Source: Plutella xylostella (Eukaryota; Arthropoda; Insecta; Lepidoptera; Plutellidae). From it: 64,000 nt of DNA. The notes under the pieces are model-generated. The model was given only the letters and a program-made list of their open reading frames with translations. It had not been told where the DNA came from and ran no database searches. The stretch lies in the NCBI RefSeq assembly GCF_932276165.1, contig NC_063988.1, positions 9,548,001-9,612,000 on the forward strand, written 5' to 3'. Positions 51,403-62,839 of this stretch are shown here, one piece after another. The position numbers and the translations under genes were made by a program. Position 1 is the first letter of the stretch. Each line of letters begins with the position of its first letter.

Positions 51403-51668
51403 CAGTCGGTGGTGGCGTATCATAATGAAAGGCACACATAAATTATATTTTACTGTACAAAAGCCGTTTTTCAGTTGGTGGCCGGCGCGGTCGCTCGGGT
51501 AAAATCTCGTGTTCACGCTATTCATTGAATAATTTACAGCACAGACATATTTTAACGCTATTCATAAATAAATTGAGGTAAATAAGACGACCGTGAGCAG
51601 TGACCCGCTGCACAAGTGCGTTATCGACGTAGATAAACGTAATTATTCCGGTGTTGTTACCGGACCGT

Positions 51669-51868
51669 TGAGCTTTGCTTCGCCTTAAAAAGTTTTCCCG
51701 TGGGAATTCTGGGATAAAAAGTAGCCTATGTTCTTTCTCAGGGTCTAGACCATAAATGTATACAAAATTTCATTCAAATCCGTTCAGTAGTTTTGGCGTG
51801 AAAGAGTAACATACAGACAAACGGACAGACAGACACAGTTACTTTCGCATTTATAATATTAGTTAGGA
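51669..51868 (-). mobile_element. Lep1-type mini-Helitron, copy d (3' end lost)
   Basis: Starts inside the 3' region at GAGCTTTGCTTCGCC and runs to GTTAGGA before T. Confidence 0.8.
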
Positions 51869-51956
51869 TGTTCTCGAGTTTAGTTATGATGCACGATGTA
51901 TACCGGCATCGTTATAAAATACATAAGCGTACTTTTGAGTATACTTTTTAAAATAC

Positions 51957-52162
51957 TCTCACGGGCAATGAAAACTTTCCACTGAGAAAAGCACCAAATT
52001 TCTTCTAAACGAAAAAGGCTAGCTTAATTACGTTACGTCTTCTGCAACATTTAAGTACATTTAACAGACAGTATCAGGATATTACCAACTAAAAACGGAA
52101 ATATTTTGTTCCAATTTTAAATGAAATCTTTGTGAGTGGAACTTTTTCATTGCCAGGGAGTG
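51957..52162. mobile_element. MITE family 3, copy b
   Basis: CTCACGGGCAATGAAAAC at the left, TTTTCATTGCCAGGGAGTG before TA at the right. Inner parts AGCACCAAATTTCTTC and CAGGATATTACCAACTAAAA match the copy at 57712. Confidence 0.75.
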
Positions 52163-52933
52163 TATTATAGCATTGGTCCTATGACGTTTGAAGATCCTGG
52201 TACATCAAGCGTGCGTGCGGATTACGTGACAAATTCTCGTCCGTTCTTTCGTCGATACATAGAGTGAACCCCCTGGATCTTCGTTCGTCGTAAGCTAGAG
52301 TCGTCCCCTTGTTTGCGCTTCGCAATCATTGCTAGCTTTCAAAGAGAAGCCTACAATTTGTCTTCAGTAAACTCATAAACCGTAGGTTTATTAATGTTGG
52401 AAACGTGTAAATAATGTCAACATATTTTTAAGCCCCCGCTGAGTATAGAAGTGTAAATCTCTGGTGACATAACTTTATTGAGAGAGTTCTTGGGTACAAT
52501 TTATCAAAACCGGTTAAGACAAAAGTGATTGTGTTTTCCATAGACTATACTTAGGTTTTTTAATACTTTGTTTTTTTATAGCATTTAAATTAGGTAGGAA
52601 GTATTTATTTCCGAAAACAAAGATTTATTTAGGTGGATAAGGTAATATAGATACTTAAATTATGTATTACGTCTATAATTTTGCTTGCTGTAGAGTCTTG
52701 GTGTATTTACTACAGATGCTAACAAGCTATAGCTTGTATAGATAATAGGTTTACTTATGGTTAATTTCGGCTTTATTTATTAATCATATAATTGGAATAT
52801 TCAAATATTAATTTTGGCTAAAATTAATAGATCGGTCATTAATAACAATAACCCTTCTCAGTTTATTACGGGTCGTGTATATATTACTTGTAGAATTCCC
52901 AAATGCTACAAATTGTTATGCTATTAATTATTA

Positions 52934-53148
52934 TCCTTACTAATATTATAAATGCGAAAGTAACTGTGTCTGTGTGTCTGTCTGTCTGTCTGTCTGTTAC
53001 TCTTTCACGCCAAAACTACTGAACGGATTTGAATGAAATTTGGTATACATACGGTCTAGACCCTGGGAAAGAACATAGGCTACTTTTTATCCCGGAATTC
53101 CCACGGGAAAACTTTTTAAGGCCAAGCGAAGCGCGCGGGAACAGCTAG
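52934..53148 (+). mobile_element. Lep1-type mini-Helitron, copy e
   Basis: TCCTTACTAATATTATAAAT after A to ACAGCTAG before T, complete. Confidence 0.87.
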
Positions 53149-53254
53149 TGCTATATAATGCTACGTGTTATCATAGACTTTTGATCTATGGTAATGCGTA
53201 GATGGCTAGGTCGTGTGATTGTTTTACTTGTATACTAACACATTGATCCACATG

Positions 53255-53400
53255 AAAAGATGCCCGAGGAGTTTCTTTCACCATTTCTTTCCTCCTCAAT
53301 GACGGGGCCTTTGTGAAATAGTGGTAGAGTAATATTATGACTTTTGACAAGTGATTGTAAAATTCTACGTTAAAAAAATAAACGATTTCATTTCATTTCC
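53255..53400 (+). mobile_element. LINE 3' end fragment
   Basis: GAGGAGTTTCTTTCACC, CCTCCTCAATGACGGGGCC, TTTTGACAAGTGATTG, AATAAACGATTTCATTTC; the same family as 48497-48634. Confidence 0.65.
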
Positions 53401-55254
53401 ATCTTCGTTGAAAATAAATAAATTATTTTTATTATTACGAAATAATTGAACACAGTATTCATTATGACAAGCATAAATTGATCATTCAATTATACATTAT
53501 ACCTTATTAAAAGGTTATTCTTGGGCCTTGAATGTACCCAAATATCGCAGTAAGCTCTTAACTTATATCTTATCAAAATACTTAAGTAAAATCCACCAAT
53601 AGTTCCTAGCAATGAAGTCCCAACACAATATAGAGAAGAATTTCTACAAACAATACGGTCTTACATCTACATACGACATTAAGTCAACCTACATATTTCA
53701 ATAACCAGGCCACTGTAAGCTTTGATACAGTGTGAATACGATACATTATGCAGTAGTAAACATTGCCTCGAGCCGAATGTTCAGGCTGAAGTGGACTTCC
53801 GTCCTACTGTAATTATGGTCGAGAGTCGCATGAATTTTCAGCTTTATTACTAGTTCCTGACATTGTTCTGCGCAAATATTCTAGGGTCGGGGCAAAAATT
53901 ACCAGCCCACAATTACTGTAAGGGTGCAAATTGGTAGCTTGCGACATCACGTTGTAGAATAGAATAGAATAAATATTTATTCAAGAAAAATGAATTATGA
54001 TAATACAAACATCCTACAAAACCAAATGTTAATATGGTTTGACTGTGGGTAAGAAGCCACACTACATAAAAAAATTATCATAGCTTAGTTGTAGACGACG
54101 ACGTAGCATCGCAATTTTACTACTGCTAAAGACACTACTTGCACTTCTTGTCTGCTAAAAATAAGCGTCCGCCTTCCGAATCGTACGCAACGGACAAATC
54201 GCATTCAGTATTGTTTGTAGAGATTTGAGAAATTCACACTTCTGCGTCCACTTTGCATATATTATCACATCTGCGTCACAAATACATTAAATATATTTTT
54301 TAGAATAATTACATTTTATGTTACTTTTAATAAGATTTTGATTTTTAATGGTACCCCGAGATACGGGCAAAGCCTAGTTTGGGGGGTCCTGTTCATAATG
54401 TGATTTTAAATGTAAGATATGCGCAAAAATACTTTTTGTTTTGTAAAAAAAGATTTTAATTTTACTTGTTATGTGTTTTATGTGCAAATAAATATTTTAC
54501 TTTTTTTTTACTTCATTGGCATTGCTGGCGTCCTTTTGTCTTAAAATCCGTTTTGTCCGATACCGGTAGATGGACGCTTAATTGACAGATTAGGTGACCA
54601 TGGAAATACATATTGCGACACGTCGTCTGCTGCTACCTTATGTCGACGGCTGCCAGTTGGTACCTTAAGGGTGCTGAGGAAGGAGTATGTACAAATACTT
54701 GAATATTTAGTTTTACGGCGGAGCACCGTATTTAGAAAGATTTACGAGTTGAAACATGCTTAGGTACGCTGTATTACATGGTGTTTTATGCTCTTCATGT
54801 AAATGTAGGTTTAGGGGTTGGGCAGAGTTTAGGAAAGTCAAAGTCAAAGTATTTATTTGTAAACATAGGTTAGTAATACAATGGTCTTAAATATAAATTG
54901 TTAGTATATATATCTATGTTTTGCGGTTTGCCATACTTATGCCGTACTTACAAATTTATTTTACACGGAATCAAAAAATCACAATAGGAAATTGGCCAAA
55001 ATTGATAATACTTACGTATTCTGAAAAATTAAATATTCAATTTTAATCGCTCAATTGAGAATCGTCCGTTTGATGAAATGATAATTGAAGATAAGCGACA
55101 CTTGCCACGATCACCTGTTGGATGGGTGACCGATTTCAAGTGGTGGTTTTCTGGGGTTTCCGTAACAGTAATAGGAGCGTGATGGGTTGTGATGATGCTA
55201 TATACTTGAGCTATAGCATCATTGGCCACAGCATCTGTTGAACATATATGTATA
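53401..55254. other. Non-coding stretch with LINE tails
   Basis: Minus-strand LINE tails at 53955-54110 ((TAGAA)n then AATAAATATTTATTC) and 54836-54870 ((GTCAAA)n then TATTTATTTG). No gene. Confidence 0.45.
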
Positions 55255-55437
55255 CAGGGTGTTGCAAAAAGGGTAGGTATACTAAGCCGAAACCTACATG
55301 TGCAGCATGGTATATAAAATTATATATATTTTTTCGCGAATTTTGAAATTCTGATTTCAGTTTCGGCCTTAGATATGTATAACATGCTGCACATGCTGGT
55401 TTAGGCTTAGTAGGTATACCCTTTTTGCAACATTCTG
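55255..55437. mobile_element. MITE family 8, complete copy (TA target)
   Basis: CAGGGTGTTGCAAAAAGGG and CCCTTTTTGCAACATTCTG are inverted, with TA outside each. Arms of about 60 bp (through AAGCCGAAACC and GTGCAGCATG) make it nearly foldback; the termini resemble mariner-type ends. Confidence 0.8.
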
Positions 55438-55889
55438 TATATAGTATAGGTTCGACATTCTTATTCTTAAAGGATGTCGTCGCATACTCACCGAGAGGTC
55501 ACTTTGCTTTCGGCAAAAACTGTTCCAATTTAATTTCACAAGTTACCTACATAAATAGCAATACATTAATAAAGCTTCCTTTTAAATTAATCCAATAGAA
55601 GCGTGCCAGCGATCGCCATTTGATAACACATGGCGTCAAAATATCGACTATAAAGTTTGAATTATGGATATTGTTGCGTAAATGCCGCGGTCGGGCCTCA
55701 ATGGAACCCACTTAATATTAATCGACTTATTCACATAGCAGCTTCTATCGTATAATTGGATAGGAAAGCGTGCTACTACGCAAATTGGCAACTTTTTGTG
55801 CTTTAGATTAGGTCGGTTATTGCCGTTGTTCATTGCCGCTTGGGTGTGCTTTTTAACGTTGGCTAAAAACTAGTTTCGTAATACCTTAA

Positions 55890-56037
55890 GCTCCAATTTC
55901 TCCATAGTCGGTTAGAGCGTAACCAGGGAGTAGTGGATGACTTTTGACACATTTGTCATGAATTTTATATGGAGATGACGTTTCATTTATAAATCAATCC
56001 CTGTCGGTTAGATAACCGGCAATGGAGAAATTGGCAC
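55890..56037. mobile_element. MITE family 1, copy c
   Basis: GCTCCAATTTCTCCATAGTC to GGAGAAATTGGCAC, 148 bp, same interior order as copy a. Confidence 0.78.
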
Positions 56038-57526
56038 ATAACATTACAAAATAACTTGCAAACAAGCATACTATACGTGCCTAAATTAGTACTTACATTG
56101 CAAGCTAAACAAAAGCTTTGATATTTCAAAATGCATCCAATTCATTACACGTGGTCTCTGAGATGTGAAAACTTAATAGTTTTCTCTTAAATTGGAACCG
56201 CCACTAAACTTTTCAGACATTCGAGCATTCATTATAAATGAGATGTAACCATACGATTCGTTTTGCATGAACAAAAGGCAAATGGAATTAAAACGTTTTT
56301 GAATAGATTAAATGCTAAATAATCATGAAGAAATTGTTTGCTACGAAGAGTTTAGTTTTCATGAAATAGGTTGCAATGATTGTATTTATTTCATAGTACT
56401 CATAGTACATCATAATTAATATATTATTTTAAGTAATTTCCTGTTGACTTCATTAATGCGCCCACACGTTTCTGATCACAAAAGCTTTAGTTTGATTCCC
56501 GTAACAAAGAATGAATAGAAAATTTGAGTGATACCTTCAATAAAAATAAACTTTGTAAAAAGCTTACCATCAATCATTATGATTACTTATCTGACGTTAA
56601 TTATGTTATTATGCATTGTCGTTAACAAGTGGCCATAGATACCTACTTATAGAGCTTCCACTATTTTGCATTTTTGACGTTTTCTTATGTCTGTTAAGTA
56701 AAGTTGGTTTTCCTTTGCAGTCATCCAATATGTATGGGATTTCGAATATCAAAAAACCAATAATATATTGGACAGAGTATACTTATAATATTTTCCGAAC
56801 TTTCATAATTCATGGTGACACTAGCGTGACGTCACCGCGCGTCAGGCGAGCACGAGTTGGAAAAACGGGAGAATTTATTACATAGAATTCAGAGTAATTA
56901 AGTGTTCTTTGTTAAATCTTAAATTTCCCTTGTTAAAAATAATAAGTAACTAATTTATGGATTGCAGTTTAACTTCCTGTATCATATTTTAAGTTTTTTT
57001 TCTATTAAACATGGGACATTTAATATTTTGAGATGATTTTGGGTCTGACCTCTGGCATCTGACAAAAAAAAACTGTAAGTGTTCATCAGAAAGTCAGTTA
57101 ATAATTACAGTGCCCGGGCATCATTTTATTAAATCGATAAGTTTTATTTCAACTACCTAACTTAAAAAAATATGCTAGTTAATTTTTGAATTTGATTCTT
57201 AAAATACCCCCCAATGCCATCCACTTTCGGCTTGCTACAATACAACTTTTTATGATTTTCACATCGAAAATATTTTTAAGAATATCAAATATAAGTGTGA
57301 TTAATATCAGCCGTCAGAAAATTAGATCACAGACATTTTACCCTGTCCACTAAATAATTTACCGACTGCACAAATAACTTCACTTATCATTTTCACAAGC
57401 CACAATGGAAAACTAAATTGAAATTAACTGTGCACACAGCGACACCCAGAGCCTTTGTTTTGCTGTCATAGCGAATGCAAATTCGTGAAATGCAATGCGT
57501 CAATTGTAGCTACATTAAACATACTG
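56038..57526. other. Non-coding stretch, nothing recognised
   Basis: AT-rich; the longest ORF (56616-56885, 89 codons) has no recognisable features. Confidence 0.4.
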
Positions 57527-57711
57527 CGGGGTCACTCTCTAGCTATCACCTTCAATGTACGCTCCTTCAGGAACGATACACATACGCCAATGAATTATAC
57601 AATCATCACAACATTTTTAAACGCTTTTTGCAGAGTTGTGTTTAGTACCTACTCAAGGTTTGAGTATAGCTGCTCTAGATCGACGAACAAACGAGGATTG
57701 GGGGCTTAATA

Positions 57712-57942
57712 CACTGACGGGCAATGAAAAGGTTCCATTGAGAAAAGTACCAAATTACTCCTAAACGGAAAGGCTAGCTTAATGACGTCTTCTGCAACAT
57801 TGAAGTACATTTAACAGAGCATCAGGATATTACCAACTAAAAACGATGATATTTTGTTCAAATTTTAAATGACATCTTTGAAAAAATGGGGTTGTTTTGT
57901 GTCGGAATTTTGTGAGTGGAACTTTTTTATTGCCTGTGAGTG
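57712..57942. mobile_element. MITE family 3, complete copy (TA target)
   Basis: CACTGACGGGCAATGAAAAG and TTTTATTGCCTGTGAGTG are inverted ends with TA outside both; 231 bp. It lies between inverted GGGGTCACTCT motifs (57527 and 58080). Confidence 0.82.
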
Positions 57943-58348
57943 TACAACGAGATAGTGCCGTGGTTGGCGCAGCGCTTGAAAGCTTCGGAAAAACTAAACT
58001 ACAGCCTCCAACCGTTCGTATAAGCGTTCCAATTGCGTGACAACTATTGTTTGTTCGTTTTTTTATATAGAGTGACCCCCTGAATGTAACTTATGTTGCG
58101 TATTCGACGGTTAGTGGAAGGGGAACTATTTATTAGATGCAGTGAAATGACGTTATGTGGGTTACCGCGCTATGAAGAAACACAAATGGACAAAGTGGGG
58201 CAAATCGTTCAATTAATTAAATATTTGTTTTGCTAGTAATAAATTATGTGAGGACATCTCACACACGGCCGTCTGACCTCAAACTAGGCAGAGCCTGTAA
58301 TATGGGTAAGCTGATAGATACTTATATTAAACACATTATAATATATAT

Positions 58349-59335
58349 GTCGCAGCCGGATCGTATAATCCGCCGTATTACATTACGGCTGGCCGCATTA
58401 CAAAACAGGGCCGCTTTGTAATACGGCGTATCAACGTTTAGCCGGATTGTCATTTCGATACGTTCTTCATTACGGCGGCCCACGTTTAGCCGCATCGTAC
58501 TACTACTAAATTATAGGGTGACCATGTCCATGAAATTACTGCTGAAGGAATTTTGCGGTTTCGGTAGTTTGACAAACATGTTGTAATCATAATAGAATAA
58601 ATATGCTACCATATGGACTTCCGTTAAAGTATCAAAATACTGTGCAAGGGCACTACTCGGATTGTAGGATCTTAAATCAAAGCACATCACTGGATGCGAT
58701 CTATAGCTTTGCACATCCAATCATAACCAACCACCTTTCGTAAGTCGTCATTTCATCTAGCCGGAGGGCGTCCCACACTACGTTTGCCTAGTCGCAGTCT
58801 CTTCAAGATCAAATAATCTTTGCCGGCCACAATTATATTTTTTGACCCTGTAATACTGTGTGGAAATCCGCCGACCAGCAGAATCCATGGTCACTTTAGC
58901 TGTTTGATGTGCGTTATAACTTTTGTACGTTTTTCACTGTTCCGCATTGATCGGAATAGATATTATTTAATTTCACGTGAAAATTCTTCTTGAAGTCACT
59001 GTTTACTAACATATTTAACACGATTTCTTGGTTTTAATCATCATCAAATATCCGTATCCAAGGCATTATTGTTGTTATGTCAAGCAGCGTCACGAGTGTT
59101 AAAAAAACGAAACTAAAATCTTTTGATGCGGCGGCTAATCTCTCGCCGTATTACATAACGGCCAGCCATATTGAATGACGTATGATGTCTAATACAATCC
59201 GGTGCATTTTCATTCAGTCATATTCAATACGGCTAAACGTTGATCCGCCGCATTACAAAGAGGCCCTGTCTTGTAATGCGGCTAGCCATAATGTAATACG
59301 GCGGATTATACGATCCGGCTGCGACATATATATAA
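58349..59335. mobile_element. Foldback-like DNA element with about 115-bp TIRs
   Basis: GTCGCAGCCGGATCGTATAA starts it and its complement ends it. The arms continue for about 115 bp with under ten mismatches, and flanking ATATAT may be the target duplication. The arms hold repeated ACGGCGG and ACGTTTAGCCG motifs. An LINE tail (58689-58806) lies inside. No transposase ORF. Confidence 0.82.
58689..58806 (-). pseudogene. LINE 3' fragment inside the foldback element
   Basis: On the minus strand it matches the nucleotide sequence of 15785-15890 (ACTAGGCAAACGTAGTGTGG, GGTTGGTTATGATTGGATG) with indels; the coding frame is broken. Confidence 0.7.
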
Positions 59336-59605
59336 GATATATTCCTAATTCAATGTATTTAACACCTGTAACACTTACTTATGGATGCAATAAAAGATTG
59401 AGTATTGAGTATCTATATATATCTCAAGACCCGAGTTCAAATATCTACAAATGCTAAGTTAGAACCTTGTCACATATTCTTCACGCGTCTCAAATAGCTT
59501 CTAAACCAATAAGCTGTTTCATTTGTCCCGCCGACAAATGCCACCTTTTCACTAGCACATCGGGTGATCGGTATCGTATCGCTTTAGAAACACATTTGTT
59601 TTGTA

Positions 59606-59788
59606 CTAGCTGTTCCCGCTAGCTTCGCTTCGCCTTCAAAAGTTTTCCCGTGGGAATACCGCGATAAAAAGTCTATGTGATAGTCCAGGGTGTCAGCTAA
59701 CTCCATACCAAATTTCATTAAAATCGGTCGTTTTGACGTAAAGAAGTAACTAGCATACACACATACTGCCTTTACAATATTAGTAGGA
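59606..59788 (-). mobile_element. Lep1-related mini-Helitron, second subfamily
   Basis: CTAG then CTGTTCCCGCTAGCTTCG on the plus strand, but the middle differs from copies a-e (GGTGTCAGCTAACTCCATAC, AAATCGGTCGTTTTGACG). Confidence 0.75.
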
Positions 59789-59835
59789 CTAGGTATGTAT
59801 TTATGTATCGCTTTAGAAACACATTTATTTTGTAC

Positions 59836-59969
59836 TTGCTGTTCCCGCGAGCTTCGTTTTAACTTCTTTAAATTTCTTGTGGGAATTCCGCGATAAAAAG
59901 TCTATGTGTAAATCCAGGGTGTCAGCTAACTCCATACCAAATTTCATTAAAATCGGTCGTTTTGACGTA
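59836..59969 (-). mobile_element. Lep1-related mini-Helitron, partial tandem copy
   Basis: Same subfamily as 59606-59788 and preceded by the same flank (CGCTTTAGAAACACATTT), so flank and element were duplicated together. The distal end is missing. Confidence 0.7.
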
Positions 59970-60290
59970 GCGAAAGCTGCCCAAAGGCTTCTGATTAGGC
60001 TAAACTTAACGTGCCATCCGAAGCACGGTCTCCCATCCAATGAGTGACCGTGTCATAAGTTGCTTAAGTTCAATGATAAGTTACGATCACTGAAGCTAGC
60101 TCGACTATGGACTAAAATATCAAAAATCACAGAAATTTCCATATTTATTATTTAAATCTTATTTTTATCCTCTAACGAAACTGTTTCCATCAGGCAAGTA
60201 GGTGGTAACTAATAGAAACTAATAGCTTTTTAATGCCTGGAAACACGTAAGATCTTTCACTTAAGGAGCTTAAGTAATTTGTACATAATA

Positions 60291-60444
60291 CAAGGTGTTG
60301 CTAAATGTAAGCCGAAACAGGGTTTCACACAGAGAGGACTGAATTTTTTTCACGAATTACCAAATGACATAGAATGGATGATTTTCAGAAATTCCTACTG
60401 AGTTACTCCTTTTCGGCTAACTGTACCATTTTCGTAACACCCTG
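60291..60444. mobile_element. MITE with TA target, related to family 8 ends
   Basis: CAAGGTGTTGCTAAATGTAA and TCGTAACACCCTG are inverted ends flanked by TA; internal GCCGAAAC and inverted TTTCGGC also present. Confidence 0.6.
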
Positions 60445-60682
60445 TATAAAGTACAGATGAGAAAATCTTTCGTTCTACGACATTTGTTAATTCGTGAAAA
60501 AATTTCTTCGTTGGGAGGCTTCGTTCGTGCACCCTGTAGTTTCAATAATCTAAAAATAAACCAGCCGCTAAATTTGCTGATTCAAATTTATAAAAAGACG
60601 AGGCTTCTGCCTACGCTACAGCTTAGTACAAAACGTGACGTGATATTGATGCATTACCGTGTTTTCATCTCCATCCTACGTA

Positions 60683-60806
60683 CAGTCAGCTACATAAGTA
60701 GCTGTATACTTCTAGTCAAACTCACAAACTCCCTATTCAAAAATTGTTTGTTAGGTAGTCAGTTTGTCAAGGTACAAAAGTGTGTAGCTATTTATGCAGC
60801 TGACCG
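60683..60806. mobile_element. MITE family 2, copy b (TA target)
   Basis: CAGTCAGCTACATAAGTAGC and TTTATGCAGCTGACCG, with TA outside; 124 bp. Confidence 0.8.
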
Positions 60807-60808
60807 TA

Positions 60809-62040
60809 CAGTCAATGCTAGCGAAACCTCAGCTCTTGTTGTATCAATTTGAACCTTGAGCAGGACGAAGTAAACACGAATCATGGCTCCAAGTAGTCCA
60901 AGTGTTGAGTATTTCATATCGGTTCCCGATTAGTGTTCAGCTGAATGCAAGGGTTCCGTGAGAGGCCTTCAGAGATACCGCGAAAATTTTAGATTTCTAA
61001 TCAAGGACTGGGTTTCTAGAACTAGTGTTACGGCAAAAAAAAACTGTGGAACAAAAGGGTTCCGTAGCGAAAAGTATTCTGAAACGGGCGCCCTACTGTA
61101 CTCTTTTCCCCGCGTATACAATTTACGTTGTCAATTTAAAAGAAATGCTTTTAACCTAACGATGTGTCTTCTCTACGTAAGAGAAAAAGTTTTGCAACCA
61201 AAAAATCTTGCCGTCTCGTTGAGCAAAAGCAATTGAATGATTCGCTTTCCATCTGTCTTTTGTTTTTCCCACTCGCGCTAGTACGTGCGGCGACTGGCTG
61301 TAATAAGCAAATGTATAAATCACTGTGTTTCTCTGTGGTACAGTGAAAACATTATTGTTATGTACGGAGTTTTTTCTTTATAAAAAATAAAAGATGAAAC
61401 CTATTTAATCGACACACACACCAAAAATACAATCAAAAATATAACTTATTAAGTACCTACTAGTTAATTAACATCTAATCTTATAGGAAATAAATGAATA
61501 TAGAATAGGAAATAATAATATTTAATAATGTTGTGTTGTCCAGCACTGAAATGGCCCGTTAATGTAAAGGAGTGTTTATTTTATGTAATTAGCGGTATGG
61601 TAGATGTTTCTATTGCAACTTAGCACTGGCGGGATCTAATAGTTTGAAATAGAAAAACTTAAACTACAAAAATCGTTATGCATGTGTCGAATGCCGTGTT
61701 AAATATATATTATATTTAACAACTTGCAATTCGTCATAATAATAATGAGCTTGAACTTCAAAATCCACGATTTACGATACGAGCTGGGCACCAGAGTTCT
61801 GGGACTGTTGTTACCAGCACATTTTACTATTTAATATTCGAAAGCACGGTATCGTGTCATGAGACATGAGTAATAAACAAGTGTTTTATTCAGTTATAGT
61901 TTTAGGATAAACAATGGGTATAATTTTTTAGCAACCTCAACTTTCAGGCAAAGGCGGTACGGTCCACGACTTGTGAAGCTGCAAAGACGCTCAGTTGCTG
62001 AAGGGTACCTAGTGTACCTACTGCGCGCGCCACGACCTTA
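60809..62040. other. Non-coding stretch
   Basis: No recognised element or gene; short ORFs (92 and 60 codons at 60958-61346) lack features. Confidence 0.4.
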
Positions 62041-62052
62041 GCCGCCCCTCGC

Positions 62053-62290
62053 TCAGTCCACACCGTGCTTCCAAAGAGGTCGCACGTCCCCCCACCTCCC
62101 CCACCACACATACATAACTGGCCGCGAACTTCGTGAAGAATAAAAAAGAAAAAAGCCGCGCGCGAATTTTGTTTTTTTTCTGGTGCTTTTATTCCAAATT
62201 TGAAATGTTGTGCGCTGGCGATGTGACGTGATGGGTGAGACGCTGGTGAAATGACAGGACTAGGTGCGTTTGAAACTACATCGCGGGAAG
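62053..62290 (+). promoter_or_regulatory. Candidate host-gene promoter and first exon
   Basis: In a locally GC-rich block, TCAGT (62053-62057) matches the arthropod initiator. GCACGT at +28 to +33 from its A fits five of six positions of the downstream promoter element as I recall it. At 62287-62296 GAAG/GTGAGT is a consensus splice donor, and AT-rich DNA follows. No coding start is clear before the donor, so the exon would be 5' UTR. This is inference from motifs only. Confidence 0.3.
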
Positions 62291-62761
62291 GTGAGTTTTT
62301 TTAAACCTTTATTGATAAGGACCTAAGGGCCGTTATTGCGTTCTTGAAATTGCACGGAAGGATGTAGGTATTTTGTTTTTTGGGCGGAAGCGTTTTAGTG
62401 TATTTTCTGTAAATTGCGAAGCCAAAACTGGCATTATTAGGCTTTTCAGAACACCGATAAAATCCCTGCTAACGTCTTAAAATTAATTTTAAACCCTTTG
62501 ATAAGGGATAGTATGGAATTTACTTTCACTATTATGACCCATAAAAAATTTAAAAGGTGATGTCTTGGAACATAATTTTTCTGTTCGTAACTTTGTTTGG
62601 CTTAGTTAGAACATAAACATGCAAAAAGTCCACACCCTTGAGCTATGATTTGATAGAAGTTTTTTATTCATTTTGCTAGAACGCATGGTTTCTGTGATAT
62701 ACGCGAAAAACCAAAAAATGGTCCTTCAAACCCACCGGTGATCTTCCATAATGTCACTATA

Positions 62762-62839
62762 CACTCACAAGCAATGAAAAATGTTCAGTGGCATATGCAA
62801 TGTTAATGGCACGTGAAACTTTTTCATTGGACATAAGTA
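62762..62839. mobile_element. MITE family 3, internally deleted copy
   Basis: CACTCACAAGCAATGAAAAA after TA, then GTGAAACTTTTTCATTGG at the right; only about 78 bp remain. Confidence 0.55.
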
